NCBI GenBank assembly: GCA_051294375.1
Contig: CM119264.1
Span: 20,240,248-20,304,247 of the forward strand
DNA: 64,000 nt
Source of the DNA: Paraspadella gotoi
Taxonomy: Eukaryota; Chaetognatha
Direction of reading: 5' to 3'
Both the position numbers and the translations under genes were made by a program. Below the pieces are notes generated by a model that saw nothing but the letters and a program-made list of their open reading frames with translations, searched no databases and had not been told where the DNA came from. How positions within the stretch are numbered: the first letter of the stretch is position 1; every line of letters starts with the position of its first letter. Positions 1 through 12,300 of the stretch are shown in pieces.

Positions 1-221
1 AAATTTTGACTAACTTAATGACTTTAATTTTTTAATAAAAATTATATTTTTTATATCAACTTTTTGCAAGGAATGCGAATCCGGGATAAAAATTTTTAAA
101 TTATTATTTTTTAACTTTAGCCTAATTTTTATTTATAGTTATTAATAAATATAGTTAACTTTTAATAAAACCTAAAATTGAAAAATAAATTTACCAAAAT
201 ATTTTTATATATAATATAAAA

Positions 222-457
222 TTTGTTTGTTTTGATAAAACGTAAACAAAACATATTTAATAACTGTCCAGACTCAATTTTAAGCAAATCGATGATGAGA
301 AGATGTATATAAATTTTCAGCTTCATAAACCCAAATTTAATCATAAAAAAGGCGATCTATAATTTGGAACGCCGACGACGACGACGACGACGACGCCACT
401 TATGCGCAAAAGTGTTACAATATCGTCGCAAACGCTTAGCGATTGCGACGATAAAAA
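222..457 (+). repeat. Dispersed repeat G, copy 1 (GAC-rich 3' part)
   Basis: The segment starting TTTGTTTGTTTTGATAAAAC and ending in GATTGCGACGATAAAAA recurs nearly unchanged at 14411-14607 and 14906-15139, and as a partial reverse copy near 8405-8490. The 3' third carries a variable GAC tract. No coding potential is seen. Confidence 0.85.
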
Positions 458-1590
458 AGTTTTTGCAATTGAATTTTACATTAAAAGTTTAGTTTGTTTT
501 GTATTGGAAAAATTATGTTGAACTTTAAATACATATTAAATTTTAATACCTATAGTAACAGTGTTAGTATTTGAAAACAAAAAGCATAGTGATAAAGTAG
601 AAATAATATTATCTATTATATACAAACTGCATAATTTGAGTTCTGATACTTGTGGTACAATTACTGATTTGTTCAATAATGAATATCCTGTTTGTCTCTT
701 TGTATGAATTAATATCCAAATTCTTTGGATTAAAAAAAAATACTTCAATATGTTTCAATATATTGATTGCTACAACTTATATATTTTATCTTCAAAAAAA
801 AAAATATTTTTGAGTATTTTTTTTAATTTAAAAAAATCATAATTCATATACCGATAAGAATTTTAAATGAAACATGTACAGTTTTTTACGCTTTAATGAT
901 TAAAACTGGTTTCGAGTATACTTAAAGCCCTTCGACATATTAAAAAAATGCCATAATTTTTCAGTTTTTCAGCATTTTTTGAAAAGTTGGCAGCATTTCC
1001 CATAATTTTTTTTAATAAAGGAATATTGTAAAACATCCGCGCATGTATGAAGCTCGTTTTGAGCCCTACTACTAAGCTGGATCACAAACTTCAAATTTTC
1101 TGGCAGGGTCTACTAGATATACCAATATTATTTCGGTTCTTACGTGTGTGTTCGTCTAAATTTTTACCTTGTCAGAGTCAGAGACCGATTTTATTTCTAT
1201 AATCGTGGTTTCTTATAACACAAAATTAACGTTGTTCGCTGTTTCGTGATATCGACAACGTTTTTTCCTAAACACCGGCCAAGTCTGATGCTCGTCCTGG
1301 ATATCTTTGAGGCGACTTACGACCGGTTTAGAGAGAGAGAGAGACCGGTCGTGAGTCGCCTCATCTTGTAAGAAAATGAGAGGGTACTGCAGTAGCCGGT
1401 AGCCGACCAAATTCAAGATTTTAGATGGAGAAGCAGCAAAAGTAAACTAAATCCCATTATTGGTATTGAAATTATTGTGTTAAAATATGTTATTTGTTGG
1501 GCAAAAAATGTTTGCGCGAACGCTTGAAAGTAATTCGCTAAATTAAATGATTATTGATAGTCTAGCTAAATAATGTCAAAATGTTTTTGG
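458..1590. other. AT-rich flank beyond GGT exon 5; no gene recognised
   Basis: Low-complexity AT-rich DNA without a recognisable exon, apart from a near-perfect hairpin: arms 1309-1327 and 1344-1362 (GAGGCGACTTACGACCGGT against its complement, 18 of 19) around a GA-rich 16-base loop. Confidence 0.6.
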
Positions 1591-2040
1591 GGCATATTTT
1601 AAGTTTTTTTAATTGATTCTGATAGAGGGCTTAAAAAGTTAAGCAAAAATAATTATCGTTACAGGCTAAATTTATTAAACAGTTTTGTTATTATTAGATA
1701 TAATAGTAAAAACTGGCTGAAAGATCATCGGATGATGATCGAATGATGATGATGATTTTTATAAGGTTTTTTCTTTTTTTAAACGGACCACATTATCATC
1801 AAAATAATTGAAAAAGAATTATACTTTGTGTAGAATAACTTTTCATAAGCTAATTTGAATCTGCTTTTAAAAATAAAAAAATTCAAAAATAATTTTTTGA
1901 CATGTTTCATATCTATAAATAAATATTTAAAAAAATTAATTACTAAATGCTTCTTGCCATTTTAGAAAAATTTTGGCTCCATTTGGAATAGTTTTTCTGC
2001 AGTAATGTAATGAAGTGTGTCCATTTGAAAAGGTTCCCCA
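1591..2040 (+). repeat. AT-rich dispersed repeat L, copy 1
   Basis: It shares the order GATTCTGATAGAG, AAAAGTTAA, a GATGATGAT hairpin, ATCTATAAATAAATATT and AATTAATTACTA with 19935-20335, 8130-8250 and a diverged copy near 27240-27560. No reading frame is conserved. Confidence 0.7.
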
Positions 2041-2218
2041 AGATCAAACTTCTGACACCACCCGCATTGACCGAAGTTTGGCTCAAGTTATGTAGAATCC
2101 GTTATAATTTTATCACGATTTAGTGCGCGCCGCAGCGTTTCAGCTAAAACTTGGAATTCTAAACAACAGTGGCAACACATCGCCATACGTAAATTTTTTT
2201 TAACCCCATATTTCTTAC

Positions 2219-2361
2219 TCCAATTGCGTGACGTTTTCCGCCACGCGCTCCTTCAAGGCTCTAGCAGCTGACTCGCTGAGAGGAAACCCAAAGGTGGCTA
2301 AGTTAATGGCGCGGCGGAAGAGGCTCTCCCAAGGAAGTCTACCAAACCGTTGATGCGCCCT
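2219..2361 (-). CDS. GGT exon 5 (last exon in window)
   Basis: The exon opens after CTAACAG, in phase 0, and ends before donor GTAAGA, in phase 2; 143 bases. It encodes RAHQRFGRLPWESLF followed by INLATFGFPLS, the family segment around GRLPW that follows GEIxGYW. An NVT glycosylation sequon lies near its end. No continuation exon was recognised in bases 1-2218, so the next exon is probably outside the window. Confidence 0.92.
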
Positions 2362-5300
2362 CTGTTAGAGACGGAAAATTGGGTTAAAACTACTGCTTTA
2401 TACAGAAATATTGTTTTAACAGAGATTTAAGGAATATTAATAGGTAGATAAGCTAAAATACATTGGGGGGGAAGTCTCGTGAATTCTTCACCTATACCGA
2501 CGTGACGTATTTATGATTTATTATTTTTATTATTATGATATATTATATTTATTATTCGAGGCAAAGTTTTTATTTAATTCAACAACATGTTTCGACTTTT
2601 CTTCAGCGCCAAATTAGTTTGTGACAATGGACAGATTTTTTGTGTTAAAGAAGGGAGAGAGAGAGACAGAGAGAGTGAGAGAGAGAGTGAAAGATAGGGA
2701 CAGGGCAAAGTTTCCAATACAGATCTATTATTCTAAATCATAATTATATTAAATTCTAAATACAAATTCTTCGTAGGGTCAGAGTGGGCGCTCTGGTGGG
2801 AGCGGGTTCATGAGTTTAGTTTAAGCATTTTCTAGGTGTGACATATTATATCTTTTCAAATAAATTATCCTAATCACAATTGCTTTTAAATAGGTTCTCA
2901 ATTTTCATTTAATAATGCAATCCTCTCAAACAATTCGTTCTCGATCATAAAACTTGATTCAACAACTCACCCAATATCCTTCTATTTCGCCCGGTACAGC
3001 TATGGCGAGCCCACCAGCAAGTGACGCCTCGTATCGCCCTTTGAACATCGTTTTATTGGCTGAGAAAGAAAAAAAGGTGCACGCAAGGCGATGAAAAATT
3101 GGAAGGCGGCGTGAAGAAGGGAAGGCAAGGGTAAAAAATGTAAGACTAAGTGAAAGAGTCAGCTAAGAACCTTGCGACAAAACAACAGTTAAAAATTCCG
3201 AATGGATCATCCAAATTCAGGTCCATAAAGTGAGTAACCAGTGGCTGCGCCAGTACATATAAATCGCTTTCAAGTGCTTAAACTGAATTTTACAATTTCG
3301 CGAAAGTGATTTAGAAGAATGATTATCTATAGGCTTATTTGACAAGGTCATACTAGAATCAGCGGACTATGGTTCGGAGGGAAGGGTGAGCCGACCGACA
3401 CTCGCCTTTTTTCCAAAAACTCTTCAATTTTCTCACGTCTCATGACTCGCCTAACTCCTCATATTTTCGTTTTGCTCCGCCTGAATTCAAAGAAAGACTC
3501 CCAAATAATTTTTCCGATTCATATCTCCGTTCACTTTTTCCTGTCAATTCATTTTAGTTTATTTTTCCCTTAACTTTTTTTTGCTTCGTTTTCTTTATCA
3601 TTTCTGCACCTTTATCCTTCTAACATTAGTTCTTTTTCTCAGCTTTGTTCAATTTTACTTTCTCATTTCCACCACCTATTTTTTAAGTAACAATAGACGC
3701 TCCCATCCGTATATTTCCCAATAAACTTATCGACCCTCGATGAAATTACACCTTTACTTTAGCCTTTCTTTCCCGAATTTACACGTTTCCTCTCCCATTG
3801 GTTTCCTATCACTTCTAATTTTTTTAACGCTGTTTTTACTTATTTTTCTGTTACTTTTTTGTTTTTATCTTAGTATTTTTTGGTAGGTTCTCTCGTCAGT
3901 TGAAAAATATTTTTCCAACTTGTTTTTCCATTTCTTGTTTTCCAAATTTTTTACTATTTTTTTCCTCTTTTCCGGGGACTCGGTGTTTAAGCTTTAAAGG
4001 TCAAGAGTTGTGACCGCAATTCGACTGAAATGTTATGAGGGGTCGACTCGCGTCTTTCATTTAGATTTTTGGAGCCTTTCACGTTAAAATCGTTCAGCTT
4101 AGTTCTAGATATAAATAAATCCAAGTTCTTTATTTTTTGTTAAATTATGAATTAGATAGAGATTACACATGGGAGTACAGGTACAGNNNNNNNNNNNNNN
4201 NNNNNNNNNNNNNNNNNNNNNNNNNNNNNNNNNNNNNNNNNNNNNNNNNNNNNNNNNNNNNNNNNNNNNNNNNNNNNNNNNNNNNNNNNNNNNNNNNNNN
4301 NNNNNNNNNNNNNNNNNNNNNNNNNNNNNNNNNNNNNNNNNNNNNNNNNNNNNNNNNNNNNNNNNNNNNNNNNNNNNNNNNNNNNNNNNNNNNNNNNNNN
4401 NNNNNNNNNNNNNNNNNNNNNNNNNNNNNNNNNNNNNNNNNNNNNNNNNNNNNNNNNNNNNNNNNNNNNNNNNNNNNNNNNNNNNNNNNNNNNNNNNNNN
4501 NNNNNNNNNNNNNNNNNNNNNNNNNNNNNNNNNNNNNNNNNNNNNNNNNNNNNNNNNNNNNNNNNNNNNNNNNNNNNNNNNNNNNNNNNNNNNNNNNNNN
4601 NNNNNNNNNNNNNNNNNNNNNNNNNNNNNNNNNNNNNNNNNNNNNNNNNNNNNNNNNNNNNNNNNNNNNNNNNNNNNNNNNNNNNNNNNNNNNNNNNNNN
4701 TAATTCATTATCTCGGTACATGCGATGACTCTCAAAGAATTGTTATATTATGCTTATGGTAGACTAAAATCCACCAATCAGCAGCCATTGGTGCCGGAGA
4801 CAAGTCATCTAAAATCATTCAATCATTCAAATAAATTTTTGTTTTGGACTCCCACTCTAGTGACCGCAATTCGACTGATAATGTTATGAGGGTCCGACTC
4901 GCTCTTCATTTAGATTTTTTGGAGCCTTTCACGTTAAAATCGTTTCAGCTTAGTTCTAGATATAAATAAATCCAAGTTCTTTATTTTTTGTATATTATGA
5001 ATTAGAGGATGTACACATGGAGTACAGGTACAGTATTTTTATTTATGACCAATATTTCGATCCATTGACAGATCATCTTCAGGGCCAAGGATCGACAATA
5101 TCTTGTCATAAATAAAAATACTGTACCTGTACTCCCAGTGTTCATCTCTAAATCATTATCTCGTACATGCGATGACTCTCAAAGAATTTTATCATTATTG
5201 CTTATGGTAGACTAAAATCCACCAATCAGCAGCCATTGGGCCGGAGACGTCAATCGCCTCCCAACCAAAGTCCGGGTTTACCCGGGTGGTCGCCTAGCAG

Positions 5301-8300
5301 GTAAGAAGGACGCGGCGCTTAACCCGCTCTGTAACATGGTGTTACAGCCTGATCGTAAGCTCAGACTGCTTATATTGAGATGGTTCTGTCACTAACAAAC
5401 AATAAATTACTGCTCTCTTCATGAAGGCGTAGTGAAAGTTACATACAAAAATTCTAAAATCAAGTTATGAACAACATACCATCAGTGAACATTAATTGTA
5501 AAAAAAAAATTAATTTATGTTTTTAATTTCGCAGTAGGCTATATTATATATATTACTATCTTTATAAAATCGAAAAATTTCAAATAGGCTTTCTTAATTT
5601 AATTGCAGATTTTAATTCCTCGCAAAATTTATAAAGAATAAATAATCATTTTAAAAATTCTTTCATTAATGCGGTTAAAAATTAAAAAACTATATTTAAT
5701 ATATAAAAAATTAATTTTCAGCTTAAATATTAGTTTTTCTAATTTTTGACCACTTAATGAAGGAATTTTTCAAAAAGAGTTATATTTCTTTCCATCAACT
5801 TTTTATGACGAATCCAAATCTGCAAAAAAATCTTAGAAAACTGTTTTGAAATTTTAACATTTATTGGTTTAGTACTAGTATAAATATGTCCTACTGCGTA
5901 AATTGCTAAAATTTATTATAAATTTTTTTTATACATAAATGTTTCATAAGTATAATGTTGTTCTTGTCCTCACTTTTAGAATTTTTAATTAAAGTTAAAC
6001 TTAGGAATTTTACTACGCCTTTACNNNNNNNNNNNNNNNNNNNNNNNNNTCTTCATGCTTTAAAATAAATTTTACATATATACAATCTGATAATTCGTCT
6101 ATTTTATATTAACTTAAAATGTAAAATGTGAAAACTAAACATAATTTCTAAACTAACGCTCTCTCACGTTGGCCACTTGCCCTTCTTTGTGTCCAGCCCC
6201 TAATTTTTCGTTCGAGTCGTCGCCAGGTCAAAGGTCACAAGTCAAACGAGTTTCGGTCGAACCCTTTAGTCCCTCGAGTCTCACGCCATCATTGAAAGCG
6301 AAGACTAGAAAAACCAATTTTCATTGCGACTAAAAATATTTATGAAACAAATTATATCGAATTCTTAAACGAAAGGCTTTGCAAAAATCGCCACCACTGT
6401 CATCATGGGCCTTCGCTTCTTTTCATTCCCACCTCCCCCCATTCTCTCTCTTTTTTTCAGATATTCAGGTTGTTCAACTTTCTCTCTCTCTCACCTTCTC
6501 TCCTGATCTCATTTTCAAGCACACAGCGCACGCTTACTTTTTCAATCAATCAACGGCGACTTCCAGCCACAAAGAGAATTTTTTTCCCTCGTGCCCGCTC
6601 CTGTTCGCTACTGGCCCCCCTCCCCTCAGATCTCGTTCTCTCCTTCCCCAACTCTCTTTCTCTCTTTTTTTCTGCCTCAATGTTTAGGCGAGCAAAAGGG
6701 CGCGGTGCGTCATTCGAACGCAGAGCATTTAACCGCCCACGATGCCGACATTGCCGCCCTCGACACGACGCCCTTGACACGAGACTTGAATATCAATTCT
6801 CATACCCACGGGCGGCGATGTCATCTTCGTCAGAACGACACCACCTGCTGTATCGGTCCAATGACCAGTAAATAAGCGACAAAATAATCACAAAATTAAC
6901 TCTTAAGCGTTGATCCTTTAAGTCATCAATGATGATATAACTTCCCTCCAGTGAACGTATTCTATTGCAATAGTTTTCAAGGAAAGCAGAGAAGCAAACG
7001 GGCATTCAACTTTCCCTCCCAATTTTTTGAGTCACACTTCCCTTTACCCTCACCTTTAGACGGCGCAGTCTCTCGAGCGTCGACGACGTAAACTTCTTGC
7101 GACGTTCTATTGTAAATCGTCATGAAAAATCCCCCACCGATTCCCATCGAATGGATACTATAGAAGCCGTTGCATAGCAATGTCACTATGGCCGCGTCCA
7201 CTATAGGGATAGGGGTAGGGAGGGTGTTGTTGATGACCAAGAGGCCCGCGTTAGGGTTAGGCTTAGGGAAGGTACTGGCGAGGGACATTAGGGATTAGGG
7301 TTGAGGCACGGAGATGTACGGGAGGCCTGGGCCCGGTTTAGGGTTAGGGTTGGGAGAGAGGCCCGTGGGTTATATATCAAAGGCAATTAGGGTTAGGGTT
7401 GAGGTAAGGAGATGTACAGGAGGCCTGGGCCCGGTTTAGGCTTAGGGTTGGGAGAGAGGCCCGTGGGTCATATATCAAAGGCAATTAGGGTTAGGCGGTT
7501 AGGGTTAGGGTTGAGGCATGGAGATGTACGGGAGGCCCAGGCCCGGGTTAGGGTTGAGGCACAGAGTTGAACGGGAGGTTTGGTTTAGGGTTAGGGTTAG
7601 GAGAGGAGCCTGAAGGTGATGTTCATTTCATTATATTCGCTACTTTTATCACTGGCGAGGTCGCCAGTGGGGGGACTGGCGACATCGCCAAAGCCCTGGC
7701 GATATCGCCATGGCGAAGTCGCCAACCAACTAGAACCTAAAAATAAAAAACAATTATTTTAAAATTTAACAAATCTATAAGGATATTACTACATAAATAA
7801 TACTATACTATTATTATGTTAAAAAATTTTTAAAAGGATTTAAAATTTATTAATTATGTATCCATATGCAGCAAAAAAATGTTCAATTGATCAATCTTTT
7901 CATCACTCCACCCTAATTAGCCATAGCCGATGAAATTTAAAATATTCTATCATGACCATAGGTTATGGTATTAAAATATTTTTTGTAGAGCCTATCTGAT
8001 TGACGAAATTTTTTTTTATCTTGTTGTCCATTTGAATAGTTATTACCNNNNNNNNNNNNNNNNNNNNNNNNNTCCAAAAATCTTTCTTTCCGAGGTACTA
8101 GCCTAATTAAAAATATATATTACTATATAGAGCAAATTTTTTTTAAATTTAAAATTTTTTGATGGATTCTGATAGAGAGCATAAAAAGTTAAAAAAGAAA
8201 TATAATTACAGCTTTAAAAATTCTTACGTTTTCTAAGTAAATATAAAAACAAGTTGAGCAAACAATGTCGGATCTGCCTACGATAAATTAATTAATTAAT

Positions 8301-8819
8301 TGATTTAATTAATTAATTAATAAATTAATAATTAATAATTAATAGATTAATTAATTAATAGATTAATTAATAATTAATTATATAGATTAATTATAATTAT
8401 ATTCACTTGTACTATCACGATGTCCTTAAATTGAGTCAGGACAGTTATTAAATGTTTTGTTTAACATTTTATCAAAACAAACAAATAGTCCTCTATTATC
8501 GAGCAGGCGGGCAAAGCCCGTCCTGTCTAGATTTTTTCGGTTTAGCTTATCCGCGTCTCGCTATAATTTAGCATCATGGCTTCTGAAAAGTGTGATATCA
8601 TAGGGAGTTGAATTTTCATATATGGCTTCTAATCATCAGATCTTAAAATTCTCAGTTTCATATCAATATTGGTATTGTTTATGTTTTATTTACTAAAACA
8701 AAAACGTTTTAAATTATATGTCGCTCTCCTCTCTCTTCTCTTTTTCTCCGTCACTGCTCTTCTAAAAACGATTCCGGCTCCTGAGCGTCTGTCCAAGCTT
8801 CTTTTCTCTCTCTCTTCTG

Positions 8820-8851
<32 letters not shown>

Positions 8852-9360
8852 TTTACAAAAAAATTTTTAATTATATGTGGGTTCGAACTAATGTTAAAAA
8901 AATGATGCCAGCGAACAGTGCACGAACCCGGGTCCTTTGGTAGAGAATAGCTCACGCTACGTGCGGCGCCATGAAGTACTGCTGATTTTAACGAGTTAAA
9001 GGGGCTGTAGAGCTTCTCTCTCTCTCTCTCTTTTAATTATTATATATCGCTCTTCTCTTTCTCTTTTTCTCTGCAGCGGTCTTGTCTCTCCTCTCTCTCT
9101 TCTCTCTCTCTCTCTGTCTCTCTGTCTCTCTGTGTGTTGTCTGTCCATATCTGTCGATCTTTTGCTGATCGTTTGTTTTTTTTAAAAATTCTATTTATTT
9201 TTTCCTTCTAAAAACTTTTTATTTGCCATTTGATTCCGCGCTTTTTCAATACACAATCCAATTGTCATCCGAATTCGTTGGATTTATTCTCTTTCTTTCT
9301 CTCTCTTCTCTCTCTCTCTCTCTTTCTTCTCTCCTCTCTCTTTCTTTCTCTCTCTCTCTT

Positions 9361-9398
<38 letters not shown>

Positions 9399-12300
9399 TC
9401 TTTCAACTCATACACGCATTGTTTTTTTATTGACGTATCATCGCATCAATGAAATGACAATCATCGCATCAATGAATCAAATCATCGCATCACTGAATGA
9501 CTATATCACAGAGTGATGACATCATCGCATCAATAATTGATTATCATCGAATCATAATCAATTCCTATACATCAATAATACTATTACAATCAATCAATTA
9601 GTATTAACCTCAATCAATTACTAGTACATCAACAATTCGTTATCGCATGATTCATCGTTTTTTCCCTGGTTTTTTATTAATTTTCTAATAGTGGGCTCGG
9701 CCATCTTGAGTCTTTTAAGATTTTTTATTTATTCTCCTTCTCTCTCTTGCTCCTCACTCTCTCTTCCCTCTCTCCGCTCTGAATCGTTCGAACCAAACAA
9801 GTCGCATGTCCTGCCAATTTATTTTTTCACTAAAAACTGACTGAAATCGGCCCGTGGCTCAACTGGACTTAGAGAGTGCTCAAAATTACTATAAGAAACA
9901 ATTGAGGAATATGCAATCTCCTCTCTTTTTTTCTTAAAAATGTTTAAATATTCGTTTGAGCATATACTCACTTTAAGTTTTTGACTCACCTCATTGAGTG
10001 CGGCTACCCCTACCCTAATGTACATAGATATAAAAGAGCTTTTAAAAAGAAAGGGTCGAGGGTTAGGCAAAGGAAAAATTCTTTAAAATAATATTTTTTT
10101 CATTTTATTTATTTCTCAGGAAATATATACGGTAGGGAGTTCCTTTCGAAACTCAGTATATTTAATATTTTCAGTTTTTTTTGGTTAACGATCATTACAA
10201 ATTACTGTAGGACAATGAAAAATAATGTGGCGAAAATGTCTCGTGCTGATTTTGTCCCTTTAAAAATGTTTCTGAGCCAAATTAATAAATTGTTACTTTT
10301 GGTAATATGTGCGATATACATTACTGGACATTACTGTGTTTGACCATAATCCTTGACCATCAACAAAAAAGCTTACAAGATCAAAAATAGTAAAAAAGAT
10401 GAAGCAATACAGCTCGAAACGCTTACAAAATTTTAGACCATTGCTTTTATAAATGCAAAAAGAATATTAATATTATTAAAACAAAACTTTAACAATAACT
10501 TAATAGTTAACCGAGACCAAGATGAATATTTTTTACCCATCATTTCCTCAATTAATATGAATCATTAGCTTGTAATTAGTCAATTAATCTAAATAACAAT
10601 ATGACAAATTCTTTTTCAATTTTTTTTATGAATGGGAAGTTTTCTCTGCTTACTCCCCCCCTTGTGTCTAATTATCTAATATTTAAGAGGTATTTTCAAA
10701 AACCTTATATAATTACTATATTTTTCACTTTTTTTCAATTCTTTCAAACAAAAACAATATCATAAAAACATTTTAAATTAATCAAAAAAAATTGATTGAA
10801 TGATTTTGAAAAAAAAATATTTTGAAACTTAAGAATAATGGATTTAGAGTTAGGAAAAAAATTGTGCAATTCTAAAAAAATCAGCCTCTAGCCTTTCGAT
10901 TTTTCTAATGGATGATTTTTTAATTTTTTTGATAATGTGATTTTTTATGCAAAACCATTATTCTCAATGAGCCTAGGTCAGACGAACTTTTTTTTTTAAC
11001 AATTTTTAAAAATTTTAACTTTTCTAATTAGGCTTTTTTGGGGGAAATAAATAAATAAATTGTTATATGATGGGTACATCTGAAGGTGATATGTCTCTAA
11101 ATGATAAAAAAATTTTCTTCAAGTTTTTTTTTTAAATTTAAGTATTGTACCAATAAAAATAAGTGAGATACTCCCGCTTTGCCGAAATTTTTATTTAAAG
11201 ATTTGTACTGCGTCGTTTAAAAAAAGTTATTTTTTTAAATAACTTTTGAAAGAAAAGAGGTAGCAAAGTGGGTGTGGTATCAAATTAAAGCCCTAATCAT
11301 GGAACACCTTTCTAAAACAGTTTTATAAAATTAAATCCATGAATCTTTACACAGCTTTTGTTTAAATCAGAGTAAAAAGTGTAACAGTTTTTTGCTTTAG
11401 AAATTTCAATGAAAGAATGTAAAATTTTTATTTTCTTTTATAATTTGAAAAAAAAGAAGACTAAAATACATTTTGATTACTAATTAAATTTTTTTTATTC
11501 CATAAAATTGCTTATTTTTCAGTTAAAGTAAAAACAAACAAAAATTTATGTTGATAGGTTGATAAAATGTCTTTTTTAATATGAAAAAGATAAATAAAAA
11601 TTTTTTCAGCTTGAATAAACAGTCTGAATGTCTACCTTTTGTCTGTGAAAAAAATCGTTATTTTTATTATCTTTAACTGCAAACAAAAGCCTGACACGCT
11701 ACTTGTTTATCATAATAAAGTTTTAAAAAATATATAGCTGGCAACATATTGATAAAGCCAACATCTTGTGTTAAATTGTATTAATAATTATTTTTTTAAA
11801 TATAGCAAGGAATTTAATTCTATTATTTATCATCATTTTAATAAGAAAAAATATTCTCGTAATAGCTCATTGGAAAAGGTTCATTGACTGACTTAATGAT
11901 CGAATTTTTTAGATTTCTTTACTACCCCATTTCATAAGATATAAAAGGTCATGGTTATCATGTCAGTAAGTCCAGATTATCTGTACCCTTTCTGCAACCT
12001 GCATTCCAAATTTTCTTTTTTCCCTTGCAAATGTATTAAATAAAAAAAATTATTTGAGAGAACAATCGGCGTGGAGGATGCCATTGGAAGCCTTAGTTAC
12101 CCCACTTCCCGATCAAATTTTTAAATAGGTTTTTTTCCATCTATTTGAAACATAACACTAACTATTGGTACTATTAATTTTTTTTTTATCTTTTACAATT
12201 CTATTAATAAATATGAATAAGTAACTTTTTAAAAAAAATTTATCATCTTTCACCCTATATTCAGTCATATCTAAAAAAAACAAAAAAAGATTTTGCATTG

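Larger units (their letters stand above)
4010..5268 (+). repeat. Gap-split tandem duplication of a compound repeat
   Basis: The block from TGACCGCAATTCGACTG to ACAGGTACAG occurs at 4010-4186 and again at 4861-5032. The sequence after it (CATGCGATGACTCTCAAAG, then TATGGTAGACTAAAATCC) also occurs twice, at about 4711-4808 and 5154-5268. The copies differ mainly by single-base insertions or deletions, and the N gap at 4187-4700 falls inside the first copy. Confidence 0.85.

Noticed and set aside
1213-1416. Continuation exon of GGT
   Set aside because: Position and strand are right, but the translation shares no GGT motif and spans the hairpin.
4137-4762. Long open frames on both strands
   Set aside because: They run through the N gap; nothing is encoded.
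5040-5100. Confirmed hammerhead ribozyme
   Set aside because: Core-like CTGAAGA and GAAA are present but stem II has an unpaired base and stem I is not clear; kept only as a low-level suggestion.
6379-6871. Overlapping Ser/Phe/Leu-rich frames on the plus strand and a minus frame
   Set aside because: CT-rich low-complexity sequence inside a GGT intron; no family signature and no conserved splice context.
9223-9516. Ser/Leu-rich plus-strand frames
   Set aside because: Translation of CT microsatellite and minisatellite.
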